Position numbers and translations under genes: made by a program
The notes under the pieces: generated by a model
Seen by the model: the letters and a program-made list of their open reading frames with translations, nothing else
What the model was told of the DNA's origin: nothing
Databases searched by the model: none
From: Acanthacorydalis orientalis
Taxonomy: Eukaryota > Arthropoda > Insecta > Megaloptera > Corydalidae
Assembly (NCBI GenBank): GCA_034766995.1
Contig: CM068313.1
Coordinates: 29,440,325-29,504,324 of the forward strand
DNA length: 64,000 bases
Direction of reading: 5' to 3'
Shown here: one piece after another, positions 1-12,770 of the stretch
Numbering within the stretch: the stretch's first letter is position 1
How the letters are laid out: the number at the start of each line of letters is the position of its first letter

Positions 1-158
1 ACACATATGCTGGTATTTACGAAAAATCCGTGACAAGATGTTTTAGATATTTGATTATTTTTGTGACAAGTTTCAAAAATATTTTAATGACATTGAATGA
101 TTTTTTATTTCTGCAAAAATGGGTGTGTATTGATTTATTACATGTATCATTAACACGT

Positions 159-193
159 ATATCTATCTATCTATCTATATATATATATATATA
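159..193. repeat. (TATC)n-(TA)n microsatellite
   Basis: About four TATC units pass into TA units. Confidence 0.9.
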
Positions 194-966
194 ATACTAG
201 ATACTTAGTTATTGTTCCATAAAATGTTTCAAATACAGGTTTTGTGCTTTACAGATTATAAATTTAAAAATTTCACTTTTCATCAACTATAAATTTGAGT
301 CTAGTAATTTATAATAGTATATATTCATTTTTTTTAAATTTTATAAATAAAATGAAAATGATGTTTATCATTTGAGGTTAATTTACTTTTTATTGGTTAA
401 ACAAGAGTTTTTGATTCTTATATAAAATTTCAATTTAGACTACTAAACTGAATTATATTAAACTAGTACTTTCATTCATCACTATAATTATTACTAACAT
501 ATTGGGTTATTTATCCATTTTATTCGAAACATTTTGTTATCTGTTTTTTACCTCTCTGAGATCATTTGATATCTACGATCATTCAAATTTTTTTCTAGTT
601 ATATTATTGTCACTATTAAAGGAACATTATATCATATCGACTAAAAAATATCAAAGAAGTGAATATGTTTGAAGAATTTTGTCCGTTGAATCAAAATTTT
701 GTGAAAAAAGAGTATATTAGTTGATGGGTTACTGCATTTATATATTTATTATTTGCTTCCTACATTCAAGCCAGATATTTAAATTTTTATTTATGTATAC
801 ATCCGTTATAATAATTTTTAAATTTCATTTCTCTCATAATCTAGCCATTTATCTTACGTTTTATTGAGTGAGTAATAAATTTATAAACTGAAAAATTAAT
901 ATATTAATTATTAAGAATACTATTTTGTTTGAAATTAATTTCTAGGTTAGATTTTTTGATTTTCAG

Positions 967-996
967 TTAAGTATATATATATATATATATACTTAA
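967..996. repeat. Perfect 30-bp TTAAG-(TA)n-CTTAA palindrome
   Basis: TTAAG at 967-971 and CTTAA at 992-996 flank alternating TA, giving full self-complementarity. Confidence 0.85.
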
Positions 997-1321
997 TACG
1001 AAATAATAACAACTTATTACTTAATAGTAACTATACGTAGAATGTTCTTATAAAGAGAATATAAGTTACCTGAAATAGTCAAGGCCAATTTTATTTATTT
1101 ATAAATGTAATTACATTGATTATATGTACTTGTACATACAAGATATTTTTTTATAAAATATATTTTATTGGAAATAGAAGTTTTATATTATTTAAATTTA
1201 TTGCGTTTATAAAAATGTGTTTGGTATACACGTTTTTAATAAAGGAAAAAATTCATGCATTTCTGTTAAACAAAATTGATAATAACTAAGAAATATATGA
1301 TAGTCGTTTTTATATTTGATT

Positions 1322-1323
<2 letters not shown>

Positions 1324-1380
<57 letters not shown>
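1324..1380. repeat. (TA)n, 57 bp
   Basis: Pure alternating tract. Confidence 0.95.
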
Positions 1381-1384
<4 letters not shown>

Positions 1385-3419
1385 TATTCATTTGAAGGTA
1401 ATAATTAAAATAAATCAATGCTTAACTTTTAACAATAATAATATATGACTATTGAAAGTAAAAAATCAATTCAAGTCATAATTAAATAACGATAATAAAC
1501 TATTTGCAAAATCAATTGAGTAATTGCATAGACATTTTTCTAATATATAAAGATGTGATCGATGATATGCATTTAATAAATGTGGATGATTATTTTCTTT
1601 AGAACAAGTTTGGATATCACTATAGAACACTACAATCGCAGTGGCTCCATTGGAATCAAACACAAATCAAATTGATACGTCATATAATTTGTCATTAGCG
1701 TTTCTAGTAATATTAACTGCAATAAAATTAATCAACTGTCAGACTGGTCATTCTATATGGTCATCCCACTAGCGATCTATCGTGCGTGTATAAGAGAAAG
1801 GAGTGTATGGATGGCAAGTATGTCGTGGGAATAATGGTGTATGGAATAAATATAGTATTGCTTCTTATATGATACTTGCGTTTAGAACAATCTGAATCGC
1901 TATCGAGAGATAATATCTTCAAATTGGCACTAATTAAAAATTAGACGACAGTAGAAATGATACATGTCAGAAATGTAAATTTTAAAATGTATTTTTTTGT
2001 TCTTGTTAAACGTTATTAAGATGAATGTCATTGGTTAAGAATTCATTTTCAATTCAGTGGCGGCTAGTATACTCAATTAAAAAGGTCTAATCACTCGTTA
2101 AACGGTTTTCAGACAGTTGTTATTGACCTATATCTTTCTTTAATTGTATACTGCTTTCTTGCTTCTGTCTAATTTAAATTACAATCTGAATGTATTTACA
2201 TTAAATGTATTTGATACAGTTGGTGATTTTGTTATTATTACTTAATGGAGAATATGATAACGACTTTTATTTTTGGTCAGTAAATCTACACTGTAAAGAA
2301 ATGTATCATTTTTTTTATTTCATTCACTCTTCCTCATATAAAAAATAGAATATAGAACAAACTATTGAAAATTTTGCTGAAACTGAATAAAATGTAAACA
2401 AAAATAAAATTTGATAACTATTATAACATATATTTATGTGTATGAATATCTATTTCCCATTTATACTAGGTAGTGTAAATATTTTAATCCTTGTACTTAC
2501 ACGAATGAGGCAGTAAATTTTATATTTTTTTGAGCTTTGGGTATTTAAGAGAAATATTTAAACATATCTTACTTAAAAAATGATAAGGAATAAAATAAAA
2601 ACATACACTTGGTATAAAATATTAATAATGTTACTTAATATTCATCAAAAAATAAAAATGTTTTTATATGCTATTTTATTAAAGACTAGTATAATATTAT
2701 TTGTTCGAAATATCTCTATAAATATGTGAATTTCCGTAATGTTTAAAATTGAAATTGTTGCAAAGAATTCGATTAGAGAAAATGTCTTTTTATAATTATA
2801 ATATCGTGTTACGAATAAGTTCATATTTTTCATTTTTATAACTGAATTAAAATAGAAAATATTACAAATTATTCTTAACTCTGTTTTACGTTTGTTTTCT
2901 TACTGGTTGACGAATTTCGCAAATACATTATTAAATATTATATAATTATGTATATCAAAATTTTAATAAGTGCTTATTATTTATTTTGATAAGCATATTT
3001 TTGGTAATATATTCGTGCTTAGTGAACATTCTTGAAAATGCTTTTGCTTATCTTTTCAAATTTGTTCATAAGCTCTGAGAATGTAATGGAATAATTATTG
3101 AAATTCAGATAAGCATATTAAAATAAATATGTGACGTTTTTCTATATAACATTTTATGTTGTTTGTTACACTGATACACAAGTAAAACTTTTTGGATAGT
3201 AAATAAAATAAGGTAAAAAAATGATTTAAAAATAATGGAAGAATTTATAGTGTATGTAGTTTATGAATAAAAATTAAAAATATCGAAGGACGTTAGAAAA
3301 TCTGAATTAATATTTTAACATTAAATATAAATAAATATAATTATATAAAGGTAAAAACATGTATATACTCGTATATATTTAACTATTTAGGTTATTATTT
3401 AATAAGTATTTAGAAAACT

Positions 3420-3720
3420 ATACTACAGTGCTCCCTGACGTACCGCAAACTACTGTAGTGCTACGATATATTCTCTTCTCTACCTTTACTCTATGTAGCA
3501 AATATGTTAATGTAACTAAAAAGAGGCATCGAATAACAAATTGCTACATTTTTGCCGGCTAATTTTAAATGTGAGTTTCTATTTTACAAATCGTTCCCTC
3601 TCGCATCACAACAGGGGTCCTGAGTTGTTGATGTACGACAATTTGCACTGTAGATACATTATCCGGTGGATAAAATGAAAACCAATTTGTTAAGTGAGGA
3701 GGTGGTTTTGGCTGTTCTTT
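3420..3720. other. Non-AT island
   Basis: Contains CCCTGACGTACCGC, TTTGCCGGCTAATT, CCCTCTCGCATCACAACAGG and ATCCGGTGGATAAAATG. A weak frame from 3694 has no family similarity. No repeat structure beyond the 8-bp inverted repeat at its left edge. Confidence 0.3.
3422..3459. repeat. 8-bp inverted repeat in a non-AT island
   Basis: ACTACAGT (3422-3429) and ACTGTAGT (3452-3459) flank a 22-base loop that is unusually GC-rich for the window. Confidence 0.6.
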
Positions 3721-5065
3721 AAAATAAGTGCGAAGTCGATAAATAGTTTAATTTTAATAAATTATAAACTTTTCGTAAAAAAAAGGAACAAAATTAGATC
3801 TATATATTTGATTGTGTTTATGACCGTGCAAACACAGTGTACCAAAATGACAATTATGTTTTATTATTTTCCGAAATCTGAGATTATTGTCAAGATTGTT
3901 CATTAATCTGACGAGAGAAAAATAATAGTAATAATGATTTTTGCCTTTGTGGTGTACGAAATTTTGATATTTCATTCATACTGAACTCTTTCCAATGTGA
4001 AGTTTAGAGACAAATAGTTTGATAAAATATCCCTTCAGCTGCCATCGTTATACATCTTGCCACATTAAGTGACATGACTGTTATTAATTTACTTTTTTTC
4101 TATCAATAAATCTCTTCTTTCTTGGTTTTGTATAAGCAATTTTACATATTTTTTCTTTAGACACTATTTTTAATTGACTTACTAAAAAAGTTCGTTTAAG
4201 TACATAAACTGAAAGGATTAACTGTTTACTTACTAGTGTTAACTATACTAACATAATCGCATTATTTTTGTTCTCCAGCTGGAGATAAAATATAAATTAC
4301 GCCTCCATCGTCTTCCTCAATATAGGTAGTTTTTATTTTTACAATGTTACTATTTTGTTACTTATTTAAAAGAATTCGAATTTTGATATGATTTGTAAAT
4401 ATGGTTTATAAAGGATAAACGCTGATTGTATCGTAGTGTAAAAAGGAAATGAAAAATTATTGAAATTATCAATAACTCGTATATGTTTAATAATATTATA
4501 AAATAATGACAAAAACATATTTGCACATGTGTTTTGGTCATTGTAAGGAATTCTTTTACATTACAACTTATACATATTTGCAATTGAATAGAAACTTTAT
4601 GTGATAGAAAATTTTATAAAAGAATGAAATTTGATACAAATTATCATATGAATGAAATAATTTAAACATTCAACTAATTTGTCTTAGTAAATACAAAATC
4701 TTAAAATATATATTATGCTAACTTTATGTTTGTAATGGATATATCTAGAAGAAATAACTATCATACATTATACAGATGTACTAATTGAAAACCACAAACT
4801 TATGTAAATATATTTACTTTGGACAAATAAAATTTGCGAATATACGAAATTAATATTATAAAAATATAAGAATTTAAAAGAATATATAATATTCACAAAG
4901 GTTTTAATTTATTTCAATTATATTCAGAGTATACCTATCAAATTACAGAAATATGATATTAAACAATTTATACGATTTATTTGAAATATGTGATATAAAG
5001 TCGTTAGTAACAAATACATGTTTGAAATACTAGTCTCAAGGCGACACTTAACGAAACTTGCGTAA

Positions 5066-5068
<3 letters not shown>

Positions 5069-5114
<46 letters not shown>

Positions 5115-5128
5115 CATACATACATATG
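5069..5128. repeat. (TA)n with TACA units
   Basis: Pure TA, then GTATATATATA and three TACA-type units. Confidence 0.9.
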
Positions 5129-6390
5129 TCAATAAATATGACATTTCATCATCAAATAAAAATTATTCTTTTAATTCACTGTCTTTTGTATCTAGGTCTA
5201 TTACATTTTATTAATTATTAACGTCTTTATAAAAACACTTTAAAATATATAAAAATATGTCATCTAAATTTCATATATACATTTATTTAATACTATTCTT
5301 TATTTGTAAATAATATTTATCATTCATAATGATATTAACAACTACTTAGTTATTAATTTGGTATTTCCGATGAAGTTGACGTTTACTTTTTTGTGGTTCA
5401 GTTAATGTATCAAGTAATTAAAATATAAATAATAATTACCTTGTAGCGATTACAACTATAATTATGTTATTTTCTAAGTATTTTATTTTTATTTTCATGT
5501 AAAATAATTTACTTTCATTTTCTCATGCCACTTTTTCTAATTATTATAATTTATTTTACTTACAAATGTGAATGACTATTTTCTTTTATTTTGATTGTAT
5601 ATTTCGATAGATCATAAATTATTTAATGAAGAAATTTATTCTTTTAACTTTTTTCGATTGCGTTATTTTTATATGATAAATTTTCGCATTTATTTATTAC
5701 ATGCTAGTTGAGATTACATACAGTAAATCAACATTTATATTTTATTTTGTTATTAATATCACTAGAATTTTATTTTGAAATTTAATTTATAGCTTATTAA
5801 TTAAAACATATTATATTTTAGAAGTTTCACGTTACATTAATACCGATGTATTTGAATTTTATTATTTATTAATGTCCTCTTTAAAAATAAATGATTATTG
5901 TCTGATTATTAAAATAATTGGTAGTGTTAGACAGTGAAATCATATATTTCTTAACTGATAATTATATATTATCATAAAACGATGAAGTATCAAACCTAAA
6001 AAAATAATATAGAAAATACAAGAAGTCGAAATAAGGTAATAAATAATATTTTATTCACGTGAGAAATAATTGTATACCGTTTATGAATGTGAATATACAA
6101 ATGATGAAATACGAATTTAATTTCAAGACAATCTCTTCTTGTAGTTATTTTAATTTATTCGTTTTGTACAGCACTTATCTATCTTTTTCATTTTTAATCA
6201 TAGCAACACTTTATTATTTATATAAATCTTGTAATTTCACTTCTATTATAAAAGGTTAGTTTAATGAAATAGTCATTTAATTTTCGGCAATGTTTTGAAT
6301 TAAAAATATATTTATATTTTGAAATATTTATATCAAAGAAATTTATTTAGATCGTCATTCATTAAATAAAAATAAATTTAATTATTTATT

Positions 6391-6543
6391 TTTTACATTT
6401 TAAAATCTGTATTTGATTCATCATTACAAGAAATATTCCACGAAATTACATTTAATCAAATTTGACATATATTATTAACAAATAAATAAAGCTTGATTTT
6501 TCTTTACCAGGCTTTCATACACAATGTTCTTTAGACAATTTTA
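6391..6543 (+). repeat. Diverged local duplication, copy A
   Basis: About 150 bp aligning with 6651-6797. Shared landmarks in the same order: TTTACA, TTTGATTCATCATTACAA, AAATTACATTTAAT, CTTGATTTTTCTTTACCA, CATACACAATGTTCTTTAGA. Both copies are AT-rich and lack open frames. There are no evident terminal repeats, so a segmental duplication is as likely as a transposon. Confidence 0.75.
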
Positions 6544-6650
6544 TTAAACTGTTATCAGTAGTAATACGATATTATTATGCAACGTGTGTTTTTAACAAGT
6601 ATATTATATATTAAAAAAAACAGCAATTTTATATCAAATAAACAGAAAAA

Positions 6651-6797
6651 TTTTACAATTTCTATTTGTTTCATCATTGCAATAAATATTCTGTTAAATT
6701 ACATTTAATAAAAAATCATATATTCATCAAATAAAATAAATTAAACTTGACTTTTCTTTATCAAGCTGTCATGCACAATATTCTTTAGATAATTCAT
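6651..6797 (+). repeat. Diverged local duplication, copy B
   Basis: Partner of 6391-6543 at a distance of about 257 bp, same orientation. Landmarks: TTTACA, TTTGTTTCATCATTGCAA, AAATTACATTTAAT, CTTGACTTTTCTTTATCA, CATGCACAATATTCTTTAGA. Substitutions and short indels separate the copies. Confidence 0.75.
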
Positions 6798-7899
6798 TTC
6801 TTTTATACTTTTTTATAGTTAAACATTTTTTTAAAGTGTATTTTTATATAAAATTCATAATTGACTTATTTAATCATTACATCGAGTAGCAAAAATAACC
6901 TGAATAGATAATTAGTCTCTAAAGAGTATAATTTAAATAGTTTGTGGTTTTTGGATACTAGAAAGCCATTTTTGAAAGTAAATTTACGGGTTATCGGTAA
7001 TGTCAAAAAGTATAATTTGTAATAAAATGATTTATCAGTCAGCAAATCTAAACATTTACTCTAAAATAGAACTGAATGAGTAAATGTAAACGTTAATTTT
7101 TATGTTACTTGCCGAAAAACGACATATTTCGAAATTAAAATTAATTCTTCAAAAATATGTTTTATCTTAACAATCTACTGTCGATGATATCGCTATCAAA
7201 ATAAGTTAAACTCATTATTAATTGAAATTAATAATTGCACATTTTGATTAGATTTTTTTTATAATATGTAGAATAGAAATGTATTTTTGTCACTGAATTA
7301 TTGATAGTGACAGAAACTAAGAAGAAATGACCAAAACTTATATTCTATCTACTTTTACAATTCTGTCAATATAAGAGAAAAAATAATAAATTTACATAAG
7401 TCATTTGAAACGTAAACTATCAAAAGAATATTAAAAATATTTTTAATGTATATTAAACAATAATTGTATTTATATATAGAATTTTTCTAATATATTTGAT
7501 GGGAAATTTTAAATTTTTGATGAATATATAATATTATTTTTCCTGTTTTTGTTTAGGTTGATTTATTTTGGATTGTTTTGTTGAAAATAGGTTTTAATTT
7601 AAAAGTATGTGGCATAAAAATGATCTACAATTAAATAAATGGTCTAAAAAATAGTATCATAAATAATAATAATAAAAATATTGATTGCACTTAAAGATGT
7701 ACCAAAAAGAACCAATATTTCAAGTGTTCATTGTTTAATCATAAAAAATCAATTATGTGTATACTTTTTTAATTTATACGATCGTATATCATTACAACAT
7801 TCTTTATCTTCATAGAATTGGTTAAACATTGTTTTAGTTTTAAATTATTATATGCTTAGAATTACATGACAGGCAAATATAAGACAATGTCTATAATAG

Positions 7900-8160
7900 A
7901 TATGTACCTTGTAAGTTAGTAATGATGACAACTCACGCTGCTCGCTCAAACAATTAGTCAATAAACGTTGGCCGTTATAAACGAAGCGCCCGTCACCCAC
8001 GCAAACATAATGAAGAAGTGCGCTGTCAGACAATACCAAAAACGATATAAAACACGTGAGTTATTAACGAAGTCTCACTCGGCACGTGTCCAGGCGCCGG
8101 TGCACGCCTCTCGTCCCCCTAACCATAACGAAATCATTCACATATCATAACCACAATCCA
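7900..8160 (+). promoter_or_regulatory. Promoter-like island with TATA, Inr-like site and E-box
   Basis: TATAAAA at 8046-8052 lies 31 bases before the A of CTCACTC (8077), the spacing expected between an insect TATA box and an initiator (consensus TCAGT/TCACT). CACGTG, a palindromic E-box, overlaps just after the TATA (8053-8058), and GGCACGTGTC follows at 8081. The downstream sequence CAGGCGCCGGTGCACGCC is GC-rich. No coding region could be attached to it. Confidence 0.3.
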
Positions 8161-8887
8161 CTACTACTATTTGTTCATGATATATTCGCACTGTCACCGT
8201 TTATGGTCTTTCCAAAATGATCGTTTCCCGTTTTGCCTTCAAAAAATATTTTCTTGAATTACAAAATAATCTGTAAAGAATGGACAAGTTTTGAATATAT
8301 TATTAATGGTGGTGTTGTGTTTGTGTCACTAGAAAGATATTTATTTCTTTCTATTTGTGTTTTAAACTTTTGAGCTTCAATCGTAATCCTTTGTTTTTCA
8401 TCAATTCATTTGGTATATAATTGTTATACACAGTCATACCTATGTATATATATATATATATATATTGTATATTTCGGAATGTCTTCAACGTCTTCAAAAA
8501 ATATACTTTATTTTACTGATAAAGTCCGTTTTCATATGTAAGCCCCGAAAAAATTGGAAGCAAACAGTAATATTAATAAAAAGAATTGAAAGATTTTTTG
8601 TTAACTGTTTTTATTAGTGAAGCCTTCTGTATATTTTTAAAAAATGACTTATTTTATATATTAAAAACTTTAATTATTACTAATTATTATATAAAATACT
8701 TATTGGTTTATATAATTATTTATAAAATGTTATTAAATATGAAATATTATATATCAATCCACACACATCATATTCATATTATTTAATAATAAGATATATT
8801 AAATAAAAATGTTTGTATTTATTAGGCGTAAAAATTAAGTATGTGCCTTTAAATTGAATCACTCTTAATTCTATTATAAATTAAAAT
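8160..8887. other. AT-rich DNA between promoter-like island and mariner copy 1
   Basis: One TA tract (8445). The plus frame at 8586 is rich in Y, I and L from AT codons and is not credible. Confidence 0.6.
8445..8465. repeat. (TA)n, about 21 bp
   Basis: Pure short tract. Confidence 0.85.
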
Positions 8888-9348
8888 ATTGTCCCGTCGA
8901 TTTAGTAATTTTTAGTGCCAATCTTAACGTTTGAAAAGTGTATGTATCTTGGCCAAGCAGTTGTAATAACCTCACAAAATGAAAACGAATACAATGAGGT
9001 CTGAAAAGCAGTATATTAGACATTGGATACTTTTCGTATTCCGGTCAAAAAAAAAATGTAGCCGAAGCCGTGAAAATGATTTATTCAGCTTTAGTAAGAA
9101 GTGTTGTGGATGCATAAAAAAATGCCAAAAATCGATAAAACTGTGAAACAGGCCCAAAAATACATTACGATTGAATGCATCGATTTGAAGCTCCCATCTT
9201 TTTTTCGACAGGAGATTCATCCATTACCCGAGATATGGAACAAAGATATATAAAAAAACAAGGGATATTTTGAGAAATGAAATGTATTCGATTTTTCCGT
9301 GAACATTCATTTTCTATAAAAAAAGCAATGAATTAATTTGTCCATCTA
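8888..9348 (+). mobile_element. Internally deleted mariner element, copy 1
   Basis: Non-autonomous mariner-family remnant of about 460 bp. Read on the plus strand it contains a decayed transposase N-terminus starting near 9006 (KQYIRHWILFVF, then NVAEAVKMIYSA in another frame) and, after a short link, a decayed C-terminus (about 9200-9290). The central region that would carry the catalytic aspartates is absent. The 3' end (about 9325-9348) resembles a mariner inverted repeat; read inward from the 3' side it begins with a GGACAAATTAATTC-like string. The 5' end is more degraded. It aligns along its whole length with the copy at 25686-26128, which has the same deletion. No active transposase can be made from this copy. 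Confidence 0.75.
9006..9290 (+). pseudogene. Mariner transposase fragment, N- and C-terminal pieces joined
   Basis: KQYIRHWILFVF at 9006-9041 matches the usual start of the mariner helix-turn-helix domain. A run of A residues at about 9048-9056 then shifts the frame to NVAEAVKMIYSALVRSVVDA followed by a stop. Further stops follow. Around 9200-9240 a C-terminal-like stretch is readable (LPEIWNKDI, where the family normally has an LP.RW.K.I motif). The DDD catalytic core is missing. The open frame on the opposite strand here is an antisense shadow. Confidence 0.7.
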
Positions 9349-9404
9349 AAATAATATATATAGAGAGAGACAGGAAGAGAGAGAGAAATGATACATTCAT
9401 TTTA

Positions 9405-9490
9405 AATATTAGGGGACTCTGCCCCCTACTAACTATGCTCGCCGAACCCAGGAATATTCGTCTCCCGCTTGATGACGCTCACTATCCCTT
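9405..9490. other. GC-rich hairpin segment
   Basis: GGGGACTCTGCCCC (about 9413-9426) forms a 4-bp GC stem, followed by CTCGCCGAACCCAGG and CTCCCGCTTGATGACGC. Such GGGG.CAGAG.CCCC strings are common in dispersed repeats. A related string is at 26871-26887 in the other orientation. No terminal repeats were found. Confidence 0.35.
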
Positions 9491-9675
9491 AACAAATAAA
9501 AGAATTAACAAATTATACGAATAAATAACTTTTTACTTAGAAAAAAATGAATATCATTTGATAATACATAATACATATTTTAAGATAAAAATAAAATACT
9601 TTGTAAATATATGTTCTTTAATTAATTGTTTATATATTTTTAAATATTATTGTACGCGAAAAGGAATAAAATAAT

Positions 9676-9712
9676 TGAATTTGAATAACTTAAATGCATT
9701 TGAATAACTTAA
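9676..9712 (+). repeat. Tandem duplication, 17-bp unit
   Basis: Two copies of a TTTGAATAACTTAA-bearing unit lie head to tail. Confidence 0.7.
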
Positions 9713-10718
9713 CTAAGGTTTTCAATAAGTAAAAAGCCTACAATTTGAACAAAAATGTTAAAATAATGAAAAATAGCACTTAGCATTATCTTTTTTTAAA
9801 GTTATTTTTGTTACATTTTTATGTTATTAATAAATAAAGATTTTTCATTTGCTTTTTAAATTGTACATCTTTTATATACTTTATTTTTCTGATAAATCAT
9901 ATTCCGTTCTTAAGATGTTTATTTTATCCATTGTAACGGGATTGAAATTATTATTTAAATACATACGGTATTAGTAATTCATTTTAATTAGAGTATTAAT
10001 ACATTTATATTATATAAGCACATTTTTCAGATAATTGTTATCTTTTAATATTTGTTTAGAAATCTAAAATTTAATTAGACTTGAGAGTACTGTCAAGAAT
10101 ATTAAGTTATTTGTTTGTAAAAATAAAAAAATCATGCTTACGAACCTTTAATAAATATCTCTTTAAGTTATGCTTTGTTATAGATTCAAAAAGTAGAAAT
10201 TTTGAAGTGGTAAAATTGCAGATTAAAAAAAAATATAATTATATACTTGCCAAAAAAATAAAAAAAACAGGAAGATAACGTAACTAATTTTAATTAAAAT
10301 GGTTAGACATGAGGTTTGCTGAATTATTTGGCTAAAATAGAGTAATTTTCTTACAGAATTTTAATAATTGTTTTATTTTTATTAGTCAACTAAATATTTT
10401 TTAAAGATTATATTTGTTTGTAAAACATATAAAATGAAAAAAATTGCCTACAAATATGCAACTCAACCTATTTTGAATAAATATATATTTTGAATTGTAG
10501 GTCGGAGAAAATTATTAAATTTATTAGATAAGAATAATAACAACAATAATGACTATATCTTAAAATATAATAAAATAAATTATTTCACACTGTGATAATA
10601 ATACATCAGATAGATTCATATATTTTGTATTATTTCTTTTGTGCGGAATTGTAAAATTGAATAGCATTAAATAGATATTATATTTGACTTTTCTGATAGA
10701 TATTGTATTATATAAATA

Positions 10719-10721
<3 letters not shown>

Positions 10722-10781
<60 letters not shown>
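10722..10781. repeat. (TA)n, 60 bp
   Basis: Pure tract after ATATGC. Confidence 0.95.
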
Positions 10782-10785
<4 letters not shown>

Positions 10786-11159
10786 TTAAAAATTGCTAAG
10801 AAATATATCGCTTAAAATATACATTTCCGAATAAATAAAATTGATAATTGTTCGAAGAAAATATAAATAAATATTGTCTCAAGTTATAAAATATTATAAT
10901 AGTTATAAAAGCCTGCATTTTTTGCAGAGTTTGTCGTAAAAACTTTCAACTTTCATAATAAATGTTATTATAAATTGTTTACTTGCTGCTAATTAAAAAA
11001 ATATAGTAAATTAACATAATTAAATATTTTTTCTGTTAATAAAAAAATCTTTAGTTAAATATATTGCGTTACATGTAATATAATATTTAGTACTTTCGTT
11101 TCATTGGATGTTTAAAAATGTACTAAATTTTGATTTTAAATATTTACGAATAATCAGAA

Positions 11160-11485
11160 TGCCTATATTGATAAATTGTTTGAAACCACGCACTTATACC
11201 GCGATCATGTTGGGGTCATAGGCCCTCATATTATTTAAGTGTAGTGTACCGGTCGTGAGCCTTCATATTATCTGTCCACCATATCTCGCTATAACAATAC
11301 CGATCCACAATCTGCGTAAATAAATAACCCTACCGTAATTTGTCTCACGGTTTCCATCCACAGCGTGTCGTCTTGTTGGAGGTGTGTACGTTCAAAGAAA
11401 ACTATACGTACTGCCGTGTAAAAAACGAATTGGTTATTGAACCTGATAACAATGTTCTTGTACGTATTATAGTATTTCATTAAAA
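11160..11485. other. Non-AT island
   Basis: CCTCATATTATTTAAG and CTTCATATTATCTG occur about 40 bp apart, a possible short internal repeat. It also has GTGTACCGGTCGTGAGCC and CAGCGTGTCGTCTTGTTGG. The minus-strand frame over 11480-11289 has no recognisable domain. Confidence 0.3.
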
Positions 11486-11676
11486 CACATATCTTTTTTT
11501 GTATCGAAATCGGTTCATATTTAATTTTAAATAGATCATTTTGGAGAATGAAAAGATTTATTTTTTAATCCTGTTCATTCGTAACTAGTTAAGAGATATT
11601 ACATAATTTCTTGAACAAAAAGATATTATATCTTATAAACTTAAAATGTGCAATCTTCTATTATTAAAACGCACAT

Positions 11677-11683
<7 letters not shown>

Positions 11684-11739
<56 letters not shown>

Positions 11740-11744
11740 ATATA
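11684..11744. repeat. (TA)n, interrupted once
   Basis: A single TT interruption at about 11729. Confidence 0.95.
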
Positions 11745-12367
11745 CATTTTAAATAGAATATACATTTAAGTCAAATGAGATATATTTGTAATACATCTAA
11801 TTACATAATAATATTTCCAAATAATCAATTTACTCTAATTTATTTTTTTACTTTTTAATAAGTAATAACATCTTTTATTTTACATGTTTATATTTAAAAC
11901 AAAAAATGAATAAAAAATCACACATATCCTGTTAATTAAATCATTTAATTTCAGTTTTAAATCTAAACATTGCTGTGAATATAAAATATCGTATGCATTA
12001 ATAGAATTGTTTATATCATACATTTTATTGAATATATGATCAGATTTATAATACTTGAATTTTACAATATTCATCTTTATTTAAAGTGTTTATTATACTA
12101 TTCATTTCATTTGATATCTTTGAGTAATTTTAGTAATTTAATATTATAATGCTCTGTATTAATTCATTTGCAAAAATTCTTGGAACGAAATGCATAGCTC
12201 CACACTACTTGTTAACAGAAATCGCGTGCGCGAAAACGGTCATCATTAAGTGTTATAAAGTAAGTAAATGATTGCAACTCCATAATTATACGCACGTTTA
12301 ATGGAAAGCAATAATTTAATGGACTGTTGTTTTTTCAGCTGACGTAAACATGTTCTGTTCTTGCACA

Positions 12368-12371
<4 letters not shown>

Positions 12372-12401
<30 letters not shown>
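12372..12401. repeat. (TA)n, 30 bp
   Basis: Pure tract. Confidence 0.9.
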
Positions 12402-12404
<3 letters not shown>

Positions 12405-12509
12405 CTATTATTACCATTATGGATACATGCATTAAAAGCAAGTGAAAGATGATATATTTCACTTAGAGACTTGAATTAGTTTTTTTAAAATCTATTTGTA
12501 AATATTTAT

Positions 12510-12531
12510 TATATATATATATATATATATA
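12510..12531. repeat. (TA)n, 22 bp
   Basis: Pure tract between ATTT-rich flanks. Confidence 0.85.
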
Positions 12532-12707
12532 AATTATATAAATGTATAGATATTAAAGTATTTATATATTAAAACACGATGAATTGTCAGTCAATAAATT
12601 GAAACAATTCATATTTCGAATCTGATTTTGAGATTATAAATGGAGTTAGATAAATGATTGACATGAATTTATAATAAATTTTAAATCTCAAATCAATCTA
12701 CGTTATA

Positions 12708-12709
<2 letters not shown>

Positions 12710-12769
<60 letters not shown>
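12710..12769. repeat. (TA)n with one G, then GA-rich
   Basis: One A-to-G change at 12730; followed by AAGAAGAGGAGAAGGAAGAG. Confidence 0.95.

Positions 12770-12770
<1 letters not shown>

Larger units (their letters stand above)
1..3420. other. AT-rich DNA, no gene seen
   Basis: Only microsatellites and short spurious frames. A slightly less AT-rich patch at 1735-1900 (CATCCCACTAGCGATC, GCAAGTATGTCGTGGG) and CAGTGGCGGCTAG at 2055, which resembles a hAT end with no partner, are the only distinctive strings. Confidence 0.6.
3720..7900. other. AT-rich DNA, no gene seen
   Basis: Apart from the duplication at 6391-6797 and a TA tract at 5069, nothing beyond homopolymer-rich unique sequence was found. 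Confidence 0.6.
9490..11160. other. AT-rich DNA, no gene seen
   Basis: Holds the 17-bp tandem duplication (9676) and the TA tract at 10722. The lysine-rich frame at 10081 lacks a start context and similarity. Confidence 0.6.

Noticed and set aside
8972..9220. 82-codon minus-strand frame
   Set aside because: Antisense shadow of mariner copy 1.
12149..12347. Short frame MLCINSFAKILGTKC followed by GTAAGT...TTTTTTCAG, an 85-bp intron-like piece
   Set aside because: Joining at these sites gives a stop two codons into the next exon. Donor and acceptor strings of this quality are expected by chance in AT-rich DNA.
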